Positions 1-6,716 of a stretch of 23,665 nucleotides of DNA are shown one piece after another. The stretch is from a virus. The notes under the pieces were generated by a model. It was not told the origin of the DNA and searched no databases. It worked only from the letters and a program-made list of their open reading frames with translations. How positions within the stretch are numbered: position 1 is the first letter of the stretch; each line of letters opens with the position of its first letter. Location of the stretch: IMG/VR virus record IMGVR_UViG_3300031801_000619, positions 1 through 23,665 of that record; one strand, 5' to 3'. The position numbers were made by a program, and so were the translations under genes.

Positions 1-1
1 C

Positions 2-1132
2 AAAAAAGAGATTGATGATAAGGTTGCTACAGGGCCAAAGAAACCATCAAAAGGTAAGACCAATCGTTACGAATTAAAAGCTGGAAAAAGAACAGTTATG
101 ATTCAAGTCGCAAACCTAGACAATAAACGATATGAATTGAATATGTACATTGAAGGAAAAGAAGAACTTTCAACATTTTCCAAGTTTATAACAGAAGGTC
201 GAGGAAAACAAGATCCAGATTATGTACCTGGCGCCACAAATAGAGATAAGACAGGCCTACTACGCAAATTAATTGATGCACAAAGGAAACATTATACAGA
301 ACAAGATATTAAAAGTATTGCAAGAAAATATAAACAAAACATTGCAACTATAGAGGGTGGTAAAGATTTCCAGGACTGGGATGGGGAATGGATCATCACT
401 CTAATGAATAGCATAGAATTAACGTATGACTATAATTCCAATACTACGACTATCAGGAAGTGGAAATTTGATAAGAAAAAGGCTGAAATACATTTAGCCA
501 AATACGGAAGCGAACACGAAACTGTACGAGATATGAAGCCTGTTTCAGGAAAAGTAAAGGTGGGTGGTTTTGAAGCGGCATTTGAATTAATGTTTGGAAG
601 AGTTGGAAGGGGCATGTTTGAAGAAGTTGAGATTGATGAAATTGCACCGTGGAAAAAGGGTAATTATACTGTGAAGGATCAAGACGGTAAAGTACTTGGT
701 AGATTCAAATCTGGTGCAAAAGCTCAAAAATTTGTAGATAAGATTTGGGATGAAGGAGATTATGATTCCCTTACTGTGGAACTGGGTGAAGAGGTTGTAT
801 ATACTCGCAGAGTTGAACTTGATGAAGAAGCACCCGCAAATAGTGTAGCAGGAGGAAATGTTAATTTAGATCCTTTTGTTAAGAAGAAAAGAAAAAATGC
901 AAAAGTACAATGGGAAATGTTTGGTGGCCAGAAAGTATTTGTCGTTTCCCCAGAAAGATTTTATGATTCACGATTAGGAAAAGCAAGATATGTTCGATAT
1001 GAAAAATATGTTGGAAATGATAAATTAGGAGAAACAATTAGACAATATGGGAGAAACAATCCCAAAAATGCTATAATTTTAAAGAATTCAGGAAATGGGG
1101 CAATGTTATATCTGAAATATGGCCGAAACTAA
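2..1132 (+). CDS. hypothetical protein, 5'-truncated by window edge; internal capsid-targeting-like motif
   Basis: The reading frame is open from base 2, so the true start may lie upstream; the first in-frame ATG is at 98 and has only a weak purine-rich region before it. I do not recognise the product. The protein is rich in Lys and Glu and has no membrane segment. At bases 167-196 it encodes LSTFSKFITE, which closely matches the N termini of several genes downstream (MKTF..FI.E), yet here it is internal and the position of the expected ATG reads CTT. This could be a fusion of a preceding short protein to a packaged-protein-type gene, or a gene whose start was lost. The following coiled-coil gene begins 13 bases after the stop. 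Confidence 0.75.
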   Translation, partial: KKEIDDKVATGPKKPSKGKTNRYELKAGKRTVMIQVANLDNKRYELNMYIEGKEELSTFSKFITEGRGKQDPDYVPGATNRDKTGLLRKLIDAQRKHYTEQDIKSIARKYKQNIATIEGGKDFQDWDGEWIITLMNSIELTYDYNSNTTTIRKWKFDKKKAEIHLAKYGSEHETVRDMKPVSGKVKVGGFEAAFELMFGRVGRGMFEEVEIDEIAPWKKGNYTVKDQDGKVLGRFKSGAKAQKFVDKIWDEGDYDSLTVELGEEVVYTRRVELDEEAPANSVAGGNVNLDPFVKKKRKNAKVQWEMFGGQKVFVVSPERFYDSRLGKARYVRYEKYVGNDKLGETIRQYGRNNPKNAIILKNSGNGAMLYLKYGRN

Positions 1133-1144
1133 TGGATATTACTA

Positions 1145-1534
1145 ATGCCAGAACATGAGCTCCAATCTGTTAAGCTCGAAGTCGGTCTGTTAAAAAATGA
1201 GGTCGAAGTAAGAGGACGACAGATTGAAACTCTTCTTCAAAAACTTGATCTCACCACAGACAAACTTCAGCAACTTACAGTACAAATAATAAAATTAAAT
1301 ACTCGCCAAGAAGATTATCTTAGGAACTCTTCTAGTATGACGGATGAATTTAAAATTCTTCATACTAGAATTGGTGATCTCCATGATAAACAATTGGCCG
1401 CAAATAAAGAAATAGAACAACGGCTTGACCGTTTAGATCAATATAAATCTAAACTAATGGGTATGATCATTGTAGTAGGGGGCGTTGTCGGAACGATAGT
1501 CGCCACAGCAATAAGTATATTTTTAAAGGATTAA
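1145..1534 (+). CDS. coiled-coil protein with C-terminal membrane anchor
   Basis: This 129-residue protein is almost entirely charged heptad-like helix (roughly residues 5-103, with repeated Leu/Ile at a and d positions). It ends in one hydrophobic segment at about 105-126 (MGMIIVVGGVVGTIVATAIS) and a short KD tail. That is the architecture of a tail-anchored membrane protein with a long cytoplasmic coiled coil. Similar small proteins are common in tailed phages, often of unknown role, sometimes near lysis or virion genes. The upstream spacing is short (12 bases) and no strong Shine-Dalgarno is visible, so the start is moderately certain. The function is not assigned. Confidence 0.8.
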   Translation: MPEHELQSVKLEVGLLKNEVEVRGRQIETLLQKLDLTTDKLQQLTVQIIKLNTRQEDYLRNSSSMTDEFKILHTRIGDLHDKQLAANKEIEQRLDRLDQYKSKLMGMIIVVGGVVGTIVATAISIFLKD

Positions 1535-1538
1535 ATAA

Positions 1539-1994
1539 ATGAAAACGTTTAAAGAATATCAAATAACAAAGCAAATGAAGAATGCCAAGCTAAAATATAC
1601 ATGGGACGGCGAACCTCTTGTTGAAGGTACGCCAGAGTGGATGGAGGCAGAGGCTTACCTCATTGAAGATGAAGACATTCAGGAAGTTCAAAAAGGTAGT
1701 GTTTCTTTTTTGGGGTTAGGATTTTCAGCTCTTACAGGATATTTACCCATATATTTAGCATATAAGATGGTAGTAAAATCAATGGAAAAAGCTAAGGCGG
1801 GTTGTTCGGATTTAGAAACTATAGTAGACAGAAATAAATGTTTAGCAGATTTTAGAAGGAAAAAGATAGAGGCGAAGATCAAGCTCCTCAGTAAAGTAAA
1901 AGGTAAAGAAAAAGATCCGAAGAAGTTAAAGAATATCGATAAACAAATTGATAAACAAAAAAAGGCGATTGGTAAAATAAGAACTAATTTTTAG
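1539..1994 (+). CDS. MKTF-type small protein, putative packaged protein
   Basis: The start ATG follows an AAGGA Shine-Dalgarno nine bases upstream. The N terminus MKTFKEYQITK belongs to the repeated MKTFxx[FY] family seen across this region. After it come an acidic stretch with a possible T4 prohead-protease-type site (LIE at residues 41-43), a hydrophobic stretch at about 54-79, two cysteines (89 and 101) and a strongly Lys-rich C terminus (about 105-151). T4 internal proteins are small, basic and carry a cleavable N-terminal capsid-targeting peptide, so a packaged role is possible, although the hydrophobic segment could instead make this a membrane protein. I do not recognise the family. 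Confidence 0.8.
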   Translation: MKTFKEYQITKQMKNAKLKYTWDGEPLVEGTPEWMEAEAYLIEDEDIQEVQKGSVSFLGLGFSALTGYLPIYLAYKMVVKSMEKAKAGCSDLETIVDRNKCLADFRRKKIEAKIKLLSKVKGKEKDPKKLKNIDKQIDKQKKAIGKIRTNF

Positions 1995-2001
1995 GAATAA
2001 A

Positions 2002-2271
2002 ATGAAAACATTTCAAGAATACCTTGATGCGAAACTTGAGGCCCTTAAGAAAAAAATAGTATTTAGGGGTGGTAAAAGAATGGTTTTGAAAAAAACTGAC
2101 AAAAAGGGATTCAAAGTTGTAGGTGGAAAAGAAGTAAAAATGTCTGCCAAAGAGAAAAAGAATAGAAAACTTGCAGCTAAGAAAGCAGCTAGGAAAAGGA
2201 AGGCGGGTTCTGCAAAGGCAGTGAAATTAAGGGCTAAGGCGATGAAGAAAAGAAAAGCGGGAGGACTCTAA
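2002..2271 (+). CDS. very basic histone-like small protein, putative internal (packaged) protein
   Basis: This 89-residue protein starts MKTFQEYLDAK behind a TTAGGA ribosome-binding site. From residue 14 on it is dominated by Lys, Arg, Ala and Gly, with runs such as KKAARKRKAG and KAMKKRKAGG near the C terminus, and has no hydrophobic core or cysteine. The composition resembles DNA-condensing histone-tail-like proteins, and the N terminus resembles the capsid-targeting sequence of T4 internal proteins IPI-IPIII as I remember it (MKTYQEF). I infer a DNA-bound protein packaged in the head. It lacks the I/L-x-E at positions 8-10 that several neighbours have. Its stop codon overlaps the next ATG by one base, which suggests translational coupling. 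Confidence 0.8.
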   Translation: MKTFQEYLDAKLEALKKKIVFRGGKRMVLKKTDKKGFKVVGGKEVKMSAKEKKNRKLAAKKAARKRKAGSAKAVKLRAKAMKKRKAGGL

Positions 2272-2528
2272 TGAAAACATTTACACGGTTCAAAGAATCA
2301 AAACTTGATGATAAACTTGACAAGCTCGTTAGTAATGAAATCAAGAAACGGAAACTCGCAAAATTTCCAGTTAATGCTACTGATGATATTAAAATGAGAA
2401 TGAAACCTAACAAACCAGCATTCAAATTTCCTTCACCAAGTAGTGATATGATGATTCATGTTTTCCTTAGACCAATGAAGGGGAAAAAAGGAATGATGGC
2501 TTTTAATTATCAGTTAGAGGATAAATGA
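2271..2528 (+). CDS. small basic MKTF-type protein, putative packaged protein
   Basis: The 85-residue product begins MKTFTRFKESK. A strong GGGAGG Shine-Dalgarno lies inside the end of the preceding gene, and the start overlaps its stop codon. The sequence is basic and rich in Lys, Met and Pro (for example the MKPNKPAFKFP stretch), with a short hydrophobic patch MMIHVFL near residue 60. No enzyme motif is visible. By position, size, charge and N terminus it groups with its neighbours as a putative internal protein. Its end overlaps the next gene by four bases (ATGA). Confidence 0.75.
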   Translation: MKTFTRFKESKLDDKLDKLVSNEIKKRKLAKFPVNATDDIKMRMKPNKPAFKFPSPSSDMMIHVFLRPMKGKKGMMAFNYQLEDK

Positions 2529-3424
2529 AATCTTTTATACAACATTTAAGAGAATTTGCATCATATAGTACTTCAGACCTTGTGTTTATGAATAATGGAC
2601 AAGGATCAGCATCTTCAGGTTTAATGATTCCTCTTTCGGGCCCTATGTTCAAAAGGATATGGCCGGATACGATACGTACAACAGTTTTTCATGTACTGAG
2701 TGCAGAAGATTTATATAAATTAAAAAAACTTGAAGGAGGAAAGAAAACCATCTCAGCATTTTTCACAATGATGTCTCGTTATTTGGAAGGTGGTATAGCT
2801 GCAGGAGGCGGCGTTGTTGCAGAAATGGAAGCCGATGTTATTGTATCTGCTAGAGATGATATAATGAGTCAAGTAGATAATAAAGGAAGAAGATGGGTTG
2901 AAATGTCTTGGTTTGAAAATGCACAAAGTTATGGAACTGGGCCCGCATTTGGTAAAGTAGAACGTGAACTTAATGATTTGATAAGAAAACTTGTTTTAAA
3001 ACACCTTGAACCAATATTGGGAAATAGAGCCCGGACAGAACATGAGTATGTTCTTTGGGGTAATATGAAAAGGGAGTTAAAGGACAACAAAAAATTAAGT
3101 TTGGTAATAAAAGACTATTTTGATGGTGTAGAGAAAATTATTAAAGATAATAAAGAAGTAATGGGTAGTATATTTTATGGTTATGCAAAATCAAAAAGAA
3201 TGACAGATAATGCATGGGATGAACAAGTAGTCAATAATATTGAGATCACAAAACTTCATTATATACCAAGAGAAGAAGAAGTTGAAGATGAAGAACAGCA
3301 AGAAAATATAGATGCATTTGTTGCAAAATACAAGATACCACGAAAGAGATGGGAATATTCTTCAGAGTTAGAAATTTATACAAGAGAAGTTACTCAAGCA
3401 GAAGTAAGGACAATGGGAAAATGA
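2525..3424 (+). CDS. conserved-looking hypothetical protein with capsid-targeting-like N terminus
   Basis: This 299-residue protein starts MKSFIQHLRE, where L8-R9-E10 fits the [LI]-x-E rule for T4 gp21 prohead protease cleavage. It then has a Gly/Ser-rich segment (about 20-40), a folded-looking core (about 50-150, containing FHVLSAEDLYKLKKLEGGKK and GGGVVAEMEADV), a helical charged middle and an acidic loop (EEEVEDEEQQE, about residue 258). I do not recognise a named family. The core has a faint look of secreted phage ADP-ribosyltransferase-like domains, but I cannot identify a catalytic triad, so this remains a guess. ATGA overlaps link it to the genes on both sides. Confidence 0.8.
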   Translation: MKSFIQHLREFASYSTSDLVFMNNGQGSASSGLMIPLSGPMFKRIWPDTIRTTVFHVLSAEDLYKLKKLEGGKKTISAFFTMMSRYLEGGIAAGGGVVAEMEADVIVSARDDIMSQVDNKGRRWVEMSWFENAQSYGTGPAFGKVERELNDLIRKLVLKHLEPILGNRARTEHEYVLWGNMKRELKDNKKLSLVIKDYFDGVEKIIKDNKEVMGSIFYGYAKSKRMTDNAWDEQVVNNIEITKLHYIPREEEVEDEEQQENIDAFVAKYKIPRKRWEYSSELEIYTREVTQAEVRTMGK

Positions 3425-3831
3425 AAACTTTCACAAAATTCATTAAGGAACGAACAATGACCGATAGCCAAAAGCTTGTTCAAATACAACACTATTGGGA
3501 TGATTTAGATCACATGGCTTCTGATGAGACAAAGAAGAAAAGTCTACACAGACTTGGTTACAAAAACATTAAACTTGATTCAAAAGGAAAAATCACATCA
3601 TTTGATGAAGAACGCGACTACAAAGATGAGTATAAAAAGTTCCAATCATCAACAAAGAGTAAAAAGTATAGAGCCGAGTTGAATAAGTATAATAGAGACA
3701 AAGGAACTTATGGTAATGGTGATGGAAAAGATGCATCACATAAGGATGGTAAAATAGTTGGTATGGAAGATGAGAGTACTAATAGAGGAAGAGCTGAAAA
3801 AAGTAGACTCGTAGGATCAAAAAGAAAATGA
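3421..3831 (+). CDS. MKTF-type hypothetical protein with GTYGNGDGKDASH motif
   Basis: I chose the ATG at 3421, which overlaps the preceding stop as ATGA and yields the shared N terminus MKTFTKFIKE (I8-K9-E10). A longer reading from 3349 would run through the upstream gene. The 136-residue product is hydrophilic and charged. Near its C terminus it carries YRAELNKYNRDKGTYGNGDG followed by KDASH and NRGRAEKSRLVGSKRK; this block looks familiar from small proteins of T4-like marine phages, but I know no assigned function. The N terminus suggests packaging into the head. It is coupled to the next small gene by another ATGA overlap. Confidence 0.8.
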   Translation: MKTFTKFIKERTMTDSQKLVQIQHYWDDLDHMASDETKKKSLHRLGYKNIKLDSKGKITSFDEERDYKDEYKKFQSSTKSKKYRAELNKYNRDKGTYGNGDGKDASHKDGKIVGMEDESTNRGRAEKSRLVGSKRK

Positions 3832-3992
3832 AAGAAGATGAATTAGTATCTAAACTTGTATTGATATCTTTCACATGTTTATGGTTTATAGTTTTATTTA
3901 CATTTGGATTACTTGTATATCAATCGGTATCACATACAGATCAGATTGAAGAACTTATAAGATCTATAGAATTTTTTAATAGGATAGAATGA
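3828..3992 (+). CDS. 54-residue single-pass membrane protein
   Basis: This short frame begins at the ATGA overlap with the preceding gene and ends at the ATGA overlap with the IscA-like gene. It has a charged N terminus (MKEDELVSK), one membrane segment at about residues 10-31 (VLISFTCLWFIVLFTFGLLV) and an acidic amphipathic tail ending FFNRIE. The exact fit of both overlaps supports it as a real coupled gene despite its size. Its role is unknown; it may be a small inner-membrane modulator. Confidence 0.7.
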   Translation: MKEDELVSKLVLISFTCLWFIVLFTFGLLVYQSVSHTDQIEELIRSIEFFNRIE

Positions 3993-4351
3993 TCAGTTTA
4001 ACCGAAATAGCAGCCAGAAACTTTAAGAGAATTCGTGAGGATGAAGAATTGTCTGAAGATGTACCACTACGAATAGCCGTTAAAGGTGGTGGTTGTGCAG
4101 GTTATGAGTATAATTTAACATTCGGTGAACCTGCAAAGAAAGATTTAGTATTTGAGTCAAAAGGACTACCCATAGTGATAGACCGCAAGAGTCATATAGT
4201 AGTAGATGGACTAGAGATAGATTGGTCACAAGACTTATCTGCGCCTGGCCCACGATTTGAAAACCCTAGAGCAGTCTCAACGTGTGGTTGTTCTACGAGT
4301 TTTTCAATCAAACCTCAAGAAGAGTTTGATAAACCTGTGTGGATGAAATAA
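3989..4351 (+). CDS. iscA-like: A-type Fe-S carrier (IscA/ErpA/HesB-like)
   Basis: The 120-residue protein matches A-type iron-sulfur carriers. It has GGGCAGYEY with C36 and the C-terminal TCGCSTSF with C99 and C101, giving the conserved C-x(62)-C-x-C arrangement whose three thiols hold an Fe-S cluster or iron, and it has the usual length. Such proteins pass clusters from the scaffold IscU to target enzymes. It is translationally coupled to the small membrane protein upstream and lies one base from the IscU-like gene downstream, so the two Fe-S genes form a unit. No cysteine desulfurase or HscA/HscB gene is in the window, so sulfur supply would come from the host. Confidence 0.92.
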   Translation: MISLTEIAARNFKRIREDEELSEDVPLRIAVKGGGCAGYEYNLTFGEPAKKDLVFESKGLPIVIDRKSHIVVDGLEIDWSQDLSAPGPRFENPRAVSTCGCSTSFSIKPQEEFDKPVWMK

Positions 4352-4352
4352 T

Positions 4353-4739
4353 ATGGCATATTCAGAGAAAGTAATAGATCATTATGAAAAACCGAGAAAT
4401 ATTGGTAGTTTGGACAAGCGGAGTAATAGTGTCGGTACTGGTCTTGTGGGCGCTCCAGAGTGCGGGGATGTTATGAAACTACAGATACAAGTAGATGACA
4501 ATAATAAAATTATCGATGCAAAATTTAAGACATTTGGTTGTGGTTCTGCGATTGCAGCATCTTCACTAGCAACAGAGTGGATTAAGAACAAGACGGTAGA
4601 TGAAGCTAGTATGATACAGAATACTCAGATAGTTGAAGAACTTTCTCTTCCACCAGTTAAAATACATTGTTCAGTACTTGCAGAAGATGCAATTAAAGCT
4701 GCAATCAAAGATTATCAACAGAAAAATGAAAAACTTTAG
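4353..4739 (+). CDS. iscU-like: Fe-S cluster assembly scaffold IscU/NifU N-domain-like
   Basis: This 128-residue protein is a full-length IscU. It keeps the three cluster-ligand cysteines C37 (APECGDV), C63 (FGCGSA) and C106 (IHCS), D39 and H105, and also LPPVK at residues 99-103, the motif by which the chaperone HscA recognises IscU. The N terminus AYSEKVIDHYEKPRN is typical of the family. All functional residues are present, so it should be able to work with the host IscS and HscA/HscB. It follows the IscA-like gene after a single base, and its last 14 bases overlap the start of the methyltransferase gene. Confidence 0.95.
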   Translation: MAYSEKVIDHYEKPRNIGSLDKRSNSVGTGLVGAPECGDVMKLQIQVDDNNKIIDAKFKTFGCGSAIAASSLATEWIKNKTVDEASMIQNTQIVEELSLPPVKIHCSVLAEDAIKAAIKDYQQKNEKL

Positions 4740-5367
4740 AAAATTTATAACAGAAGAATTATCAAAAGAAACACAAGAGTACACAGAACTTTTGGTCGAT
4801 GCAGTATATTCTCATTACATAGATAATCATGATAAAAATTCAATAGAATGTGTGGGTTGGTTAGATGGGACTGAAAATGCACAATTAAGGTTTCAAAAAA
4901 TATATGAGGCCGGGATTGGTAATAACGATTCAATTTTAGATGTCGGTTGTGGAGTAGCACATCTCCATACTTTTTTGTCAAATCAAGGATGGTCTGGCAA
5001 ATATCTTGGATTTGACCCAAATAAAAAGGCAATTGATTTAGTAGATGAAAGTATCAATACGATGGAAGGTACTATAGAAGATATGCCTGACTTTATGAAA
5101 TATGATTGGGCCATTTCAAGTGGTGTTTTCAATTTAGGATTGAAAGAAGAACATACATTTTGGATTATTGAAAATATGATATCTCATGCCAATAAAGGGA
5201 TTGTATTCAATATGTTACACGCTCCGTATGAAGATCCTAACTATGTAGCATATTATCCAGAACAAATAAAACATAAATTAAGTAAATTCGATCACAGCAA
5301 CATCGAAATTGTTGAAGACTATATGCCAGATGATGCAGAATTTACTGTCTACTTCTATAAAAGATAA
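4726..5367 (+). CDS. class I SAM-dependent methyltransferase with capsid-targeting-like N terminus
   Basis: The frame is open further upstream, but the ATG at 4726 gives MKNFRKFITE, the shared N-terminal motif with I8-T9-E10, so I chose it (213 residues). The Rossmann methyltransferase signature follows: motif I ILDVGCGVAHL (70-80), acidic end of strand 2 in YLGFDPN (D97), a motif IV-like DWAISSGVF, and a C-terminal strand region ending FTVYFYKR. The target (small molecule, nucleic acid or protein) cannot be read from the sequence. The N terminus raises the possibility that the enzyme is packaged and injected with the DNA. It overlaps the iscU-like gene by 14 bases. Confidence 0.88.
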   Translation: MKNFRKFITEELSKETQEYTELLVDAVYSHYIDNHDKNSIECVGWLDGTENAQLRFQKIYEAGIGNNDSILDVGCGVAHLHTFLSNQGWSGKYLGFDPNKKAIDLVDESINTMEGTIEDMPDFMKYDWAISSGVFNLGLKEEHTFWIIENMISHANKGIVFNMLHAPYEDPNYVAYYPEQIKHKLSKFDHSNIEIVEDYMPDDAEFTVYFYKR

Positions 5368-5373
5368 GGATAT

Positions 5374-5889
5374 ATGGAGAAAAAATTTAAACACTATCTA
5401 GTAGAATTTGACACACCACAAATTTATTGTGACATGGATGGAGTATTAGCAGATTTTGAGAAGGGCATAACAGATATGATTGGTGGAAAATTCTCTGATG
5501 CAAGGTGGGATGAACTGCCAGATGATTTTTTCTTACAGTTAGAACCTATGTCTGATGCAAAACAATTGTGGGGATTTATTGGAAAATATAACCCGTTTAT
5601 TTTGACCGCAATTCCAAGATCATCAAGAGGGCCGATTTCCAAACGTGCAACTGAAGATAAAACTAGATTTATGAAAAGATGGTTTGGTGTTAGTCCAGAT
5701 AGAATGTATCCTGTCATGAGAGCAGATAAAATGAGATTTGCGAAAGATGGTAGGGATGGTAGACCTAATTTGCTCATTGATGATCATATTAAGAATATTT
5801 CACAGTTTACTTCTGCAGGAGGAATTGGAGTCCGTCATACGAGTGCAAGTAATACAATTAAAGAATTAAAAGAAATTGGGTATAAATGA
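5374..5889 (+). CDS. HAD-superfamily 5'-nucleotidase-like phosphatase
   Basis: This 171-residue protein has HAD motif I IYCDMDGVLADF with nucleophile D20 and acid D22, motif II T78 in FILTAIP, basic residues for motif III (KRWFG and later KMRFAK), and motif IV LLIDDHIKN with D136 and D137. The CDMDGVLADF form is usual for NT5C-type deoxynucleotidases and related phage enzymes. A role in trimming nucleotide pools fits the ThyX and RNR genes downstream. The N terminus MEKKFKHYLVEF resembles the packaged-protein motif shifted by one residue (L9-V10-E11). An AAGGA Shine-Dalgarno lies seven bases before the start. Confidence 0.87.
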   Translation: MEKKFKHYLVEFDTPQIYCDMDGVLADFEKGITDMIGGKFSDARWDELPDDFFLQLEPMSDAKQLWGFIGKYNPFILTAIPRSSRGPISKRATEDKTRFMKRWFGVSPDRMYPVMRADKMRFAKDGRDGRPNLLIDDHIKNISQFTSAGGIGVRHTSASNTIKELKEIGYK

Positions 5890-5896
5890 GGTATGA

Positions 5897-6238
5897 ATGA
5901 ACGAATTATTTAATATGTCTGAACTTATAATGATGGGGTTGGTATTATTTTCATCATTTTTTATATTCTTGTTCAATTACAGGACAGACAATAAAGAAAA
6001 ATATACAAACAAGTGGTTGATATTATTAGATCTATTTATCAATATGGGAATGTCTATAACAGGCTATATGTTAGTAACTGTTGTGTTTACGAATATTCCA
6101 CAGTTAAAAGAATATGAAAGTTATCGTTATCCTATCGGTTATCTTTTTGGACTTACTTCTAATGTGAGTATACCAATTGTTCTCAAATGGTTTCAACAAC
6201 AAATCACCAAAAAGTTAAACGAAGCAGGAAAGAAGTGA
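5897..6238 (+). CDS. holin-like membrane protein with three predicted membrane segments
   Basis: The 113-residue protein has hydrophobic segments at about 8-27, 40-64 and 78-96, a short polar N terminus and a Lys-rich C-terminal tail (LNEAGKK). Size and topology fit class I/III phage holins of the LydA type, but holins are too diverse for a firm call from composition alone. A GAGG Shine-Dalgarno precedes the ATG; a nearby ATG at 5893 opens only a six-codon frame. It begins a run of envelope-directed genes, and a second holin-like gene lies at 8507. It could equally be an antiholin or an unrelated membrane protein. Confidence 0.6.
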   Translation: MNELFNMSELIMMGLVLFSSFFIFLFNYRTDNKEKYTNKWLILLDLFINMGMSITGYMLVTVVFTNIPQLKEYESYRYPIGYLFGLTSNVSIPIVLKWFQQQITKKLNEAGKK

Positions 6239-6245
6239 GGTAATT

Positions 6246-6716
6246 ATGGCTGAAAAAGAAAAGGGTGTAGCAAACGGAAAAGATCAAAAAATACTACAAC
6301 ACGACATTGAAGAAATAGATAAAAAGGTTGAAGAAGTTCAACAAATAGAACTTGCAAACAAAGACCAGATTGTCGCAAGTAAATCATTTATCTATGTTAT
6401 TATTGCACTTCTTATATACTTAACCTTTTTGGTTATTCCAGATATAGAAGAAAAAGTTACATGGATGGAGAAAGACTTAAATTCTATTCTAGTGCAGTCT
6501 GAACGATTCAAGAAATCAACTAGAGTATTTGCGAAGGATAATCAATGTGCATCATGCCATTTGGCACCAGATTATCTTCTCCACAATCTCTTAATGAAAT
6601 ATCCCAGTTTTTCTGATGTTAAATCCTTTATGCAAGTGGGACATCAACGATATTATACTATGACTACACCTATTCCAGATGAAGAACTTCTGACAATATA
6701 TCGGGCATTGCAATGA
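6246..6716 (+). CDS. membrane-anchored monoheme c-type cytochrome-like protein
   Basis: The 156-residue protein has an N-terminal charged helical region (about 12-45), one membrane segment (48-64, FIYVIIALLIYLTFLVI) and a C-terminal domain with the heme c attachment motif CASCH (C101, C104, H105). M139 in RYYTMTTPIP is a plausible distal ligand, and the ending PDEELLTIYRALQ resembles the final helix of small cytochromes c. For heme to be attached by the host Ccm system the C-terminal domain must face the periplasm, which suits an N-in anchor. Phage-encoded c-type cytochromes are unusual. A GAGG Shine-Dalgarno precedes the start, and the stop overlaps the aapJ-like gene by four bases. Confidence 0.75.
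   Translation: MAEKEKGVANGKDQKILQHDIEEIDKKVEEVQQIELANKDQIVASKSFIYVIIALLIYLTFLVIPDIEEKVTWMEKDLNSILVQSERFKKSTRVFAKDNQCASCHLAPDYLLHNLLMKYPSFSDVKSFMQVGHQRYYTMTTPIPDEELLTIYRALQ

Noticed and set aside
2525-3424. Alt-like ADP-ribosyltransferase identity for this protein
   Set aside because: The region FHVLSAEDL gives only a faint impression; no R-S-E or H-Y-E triad could be assigned.
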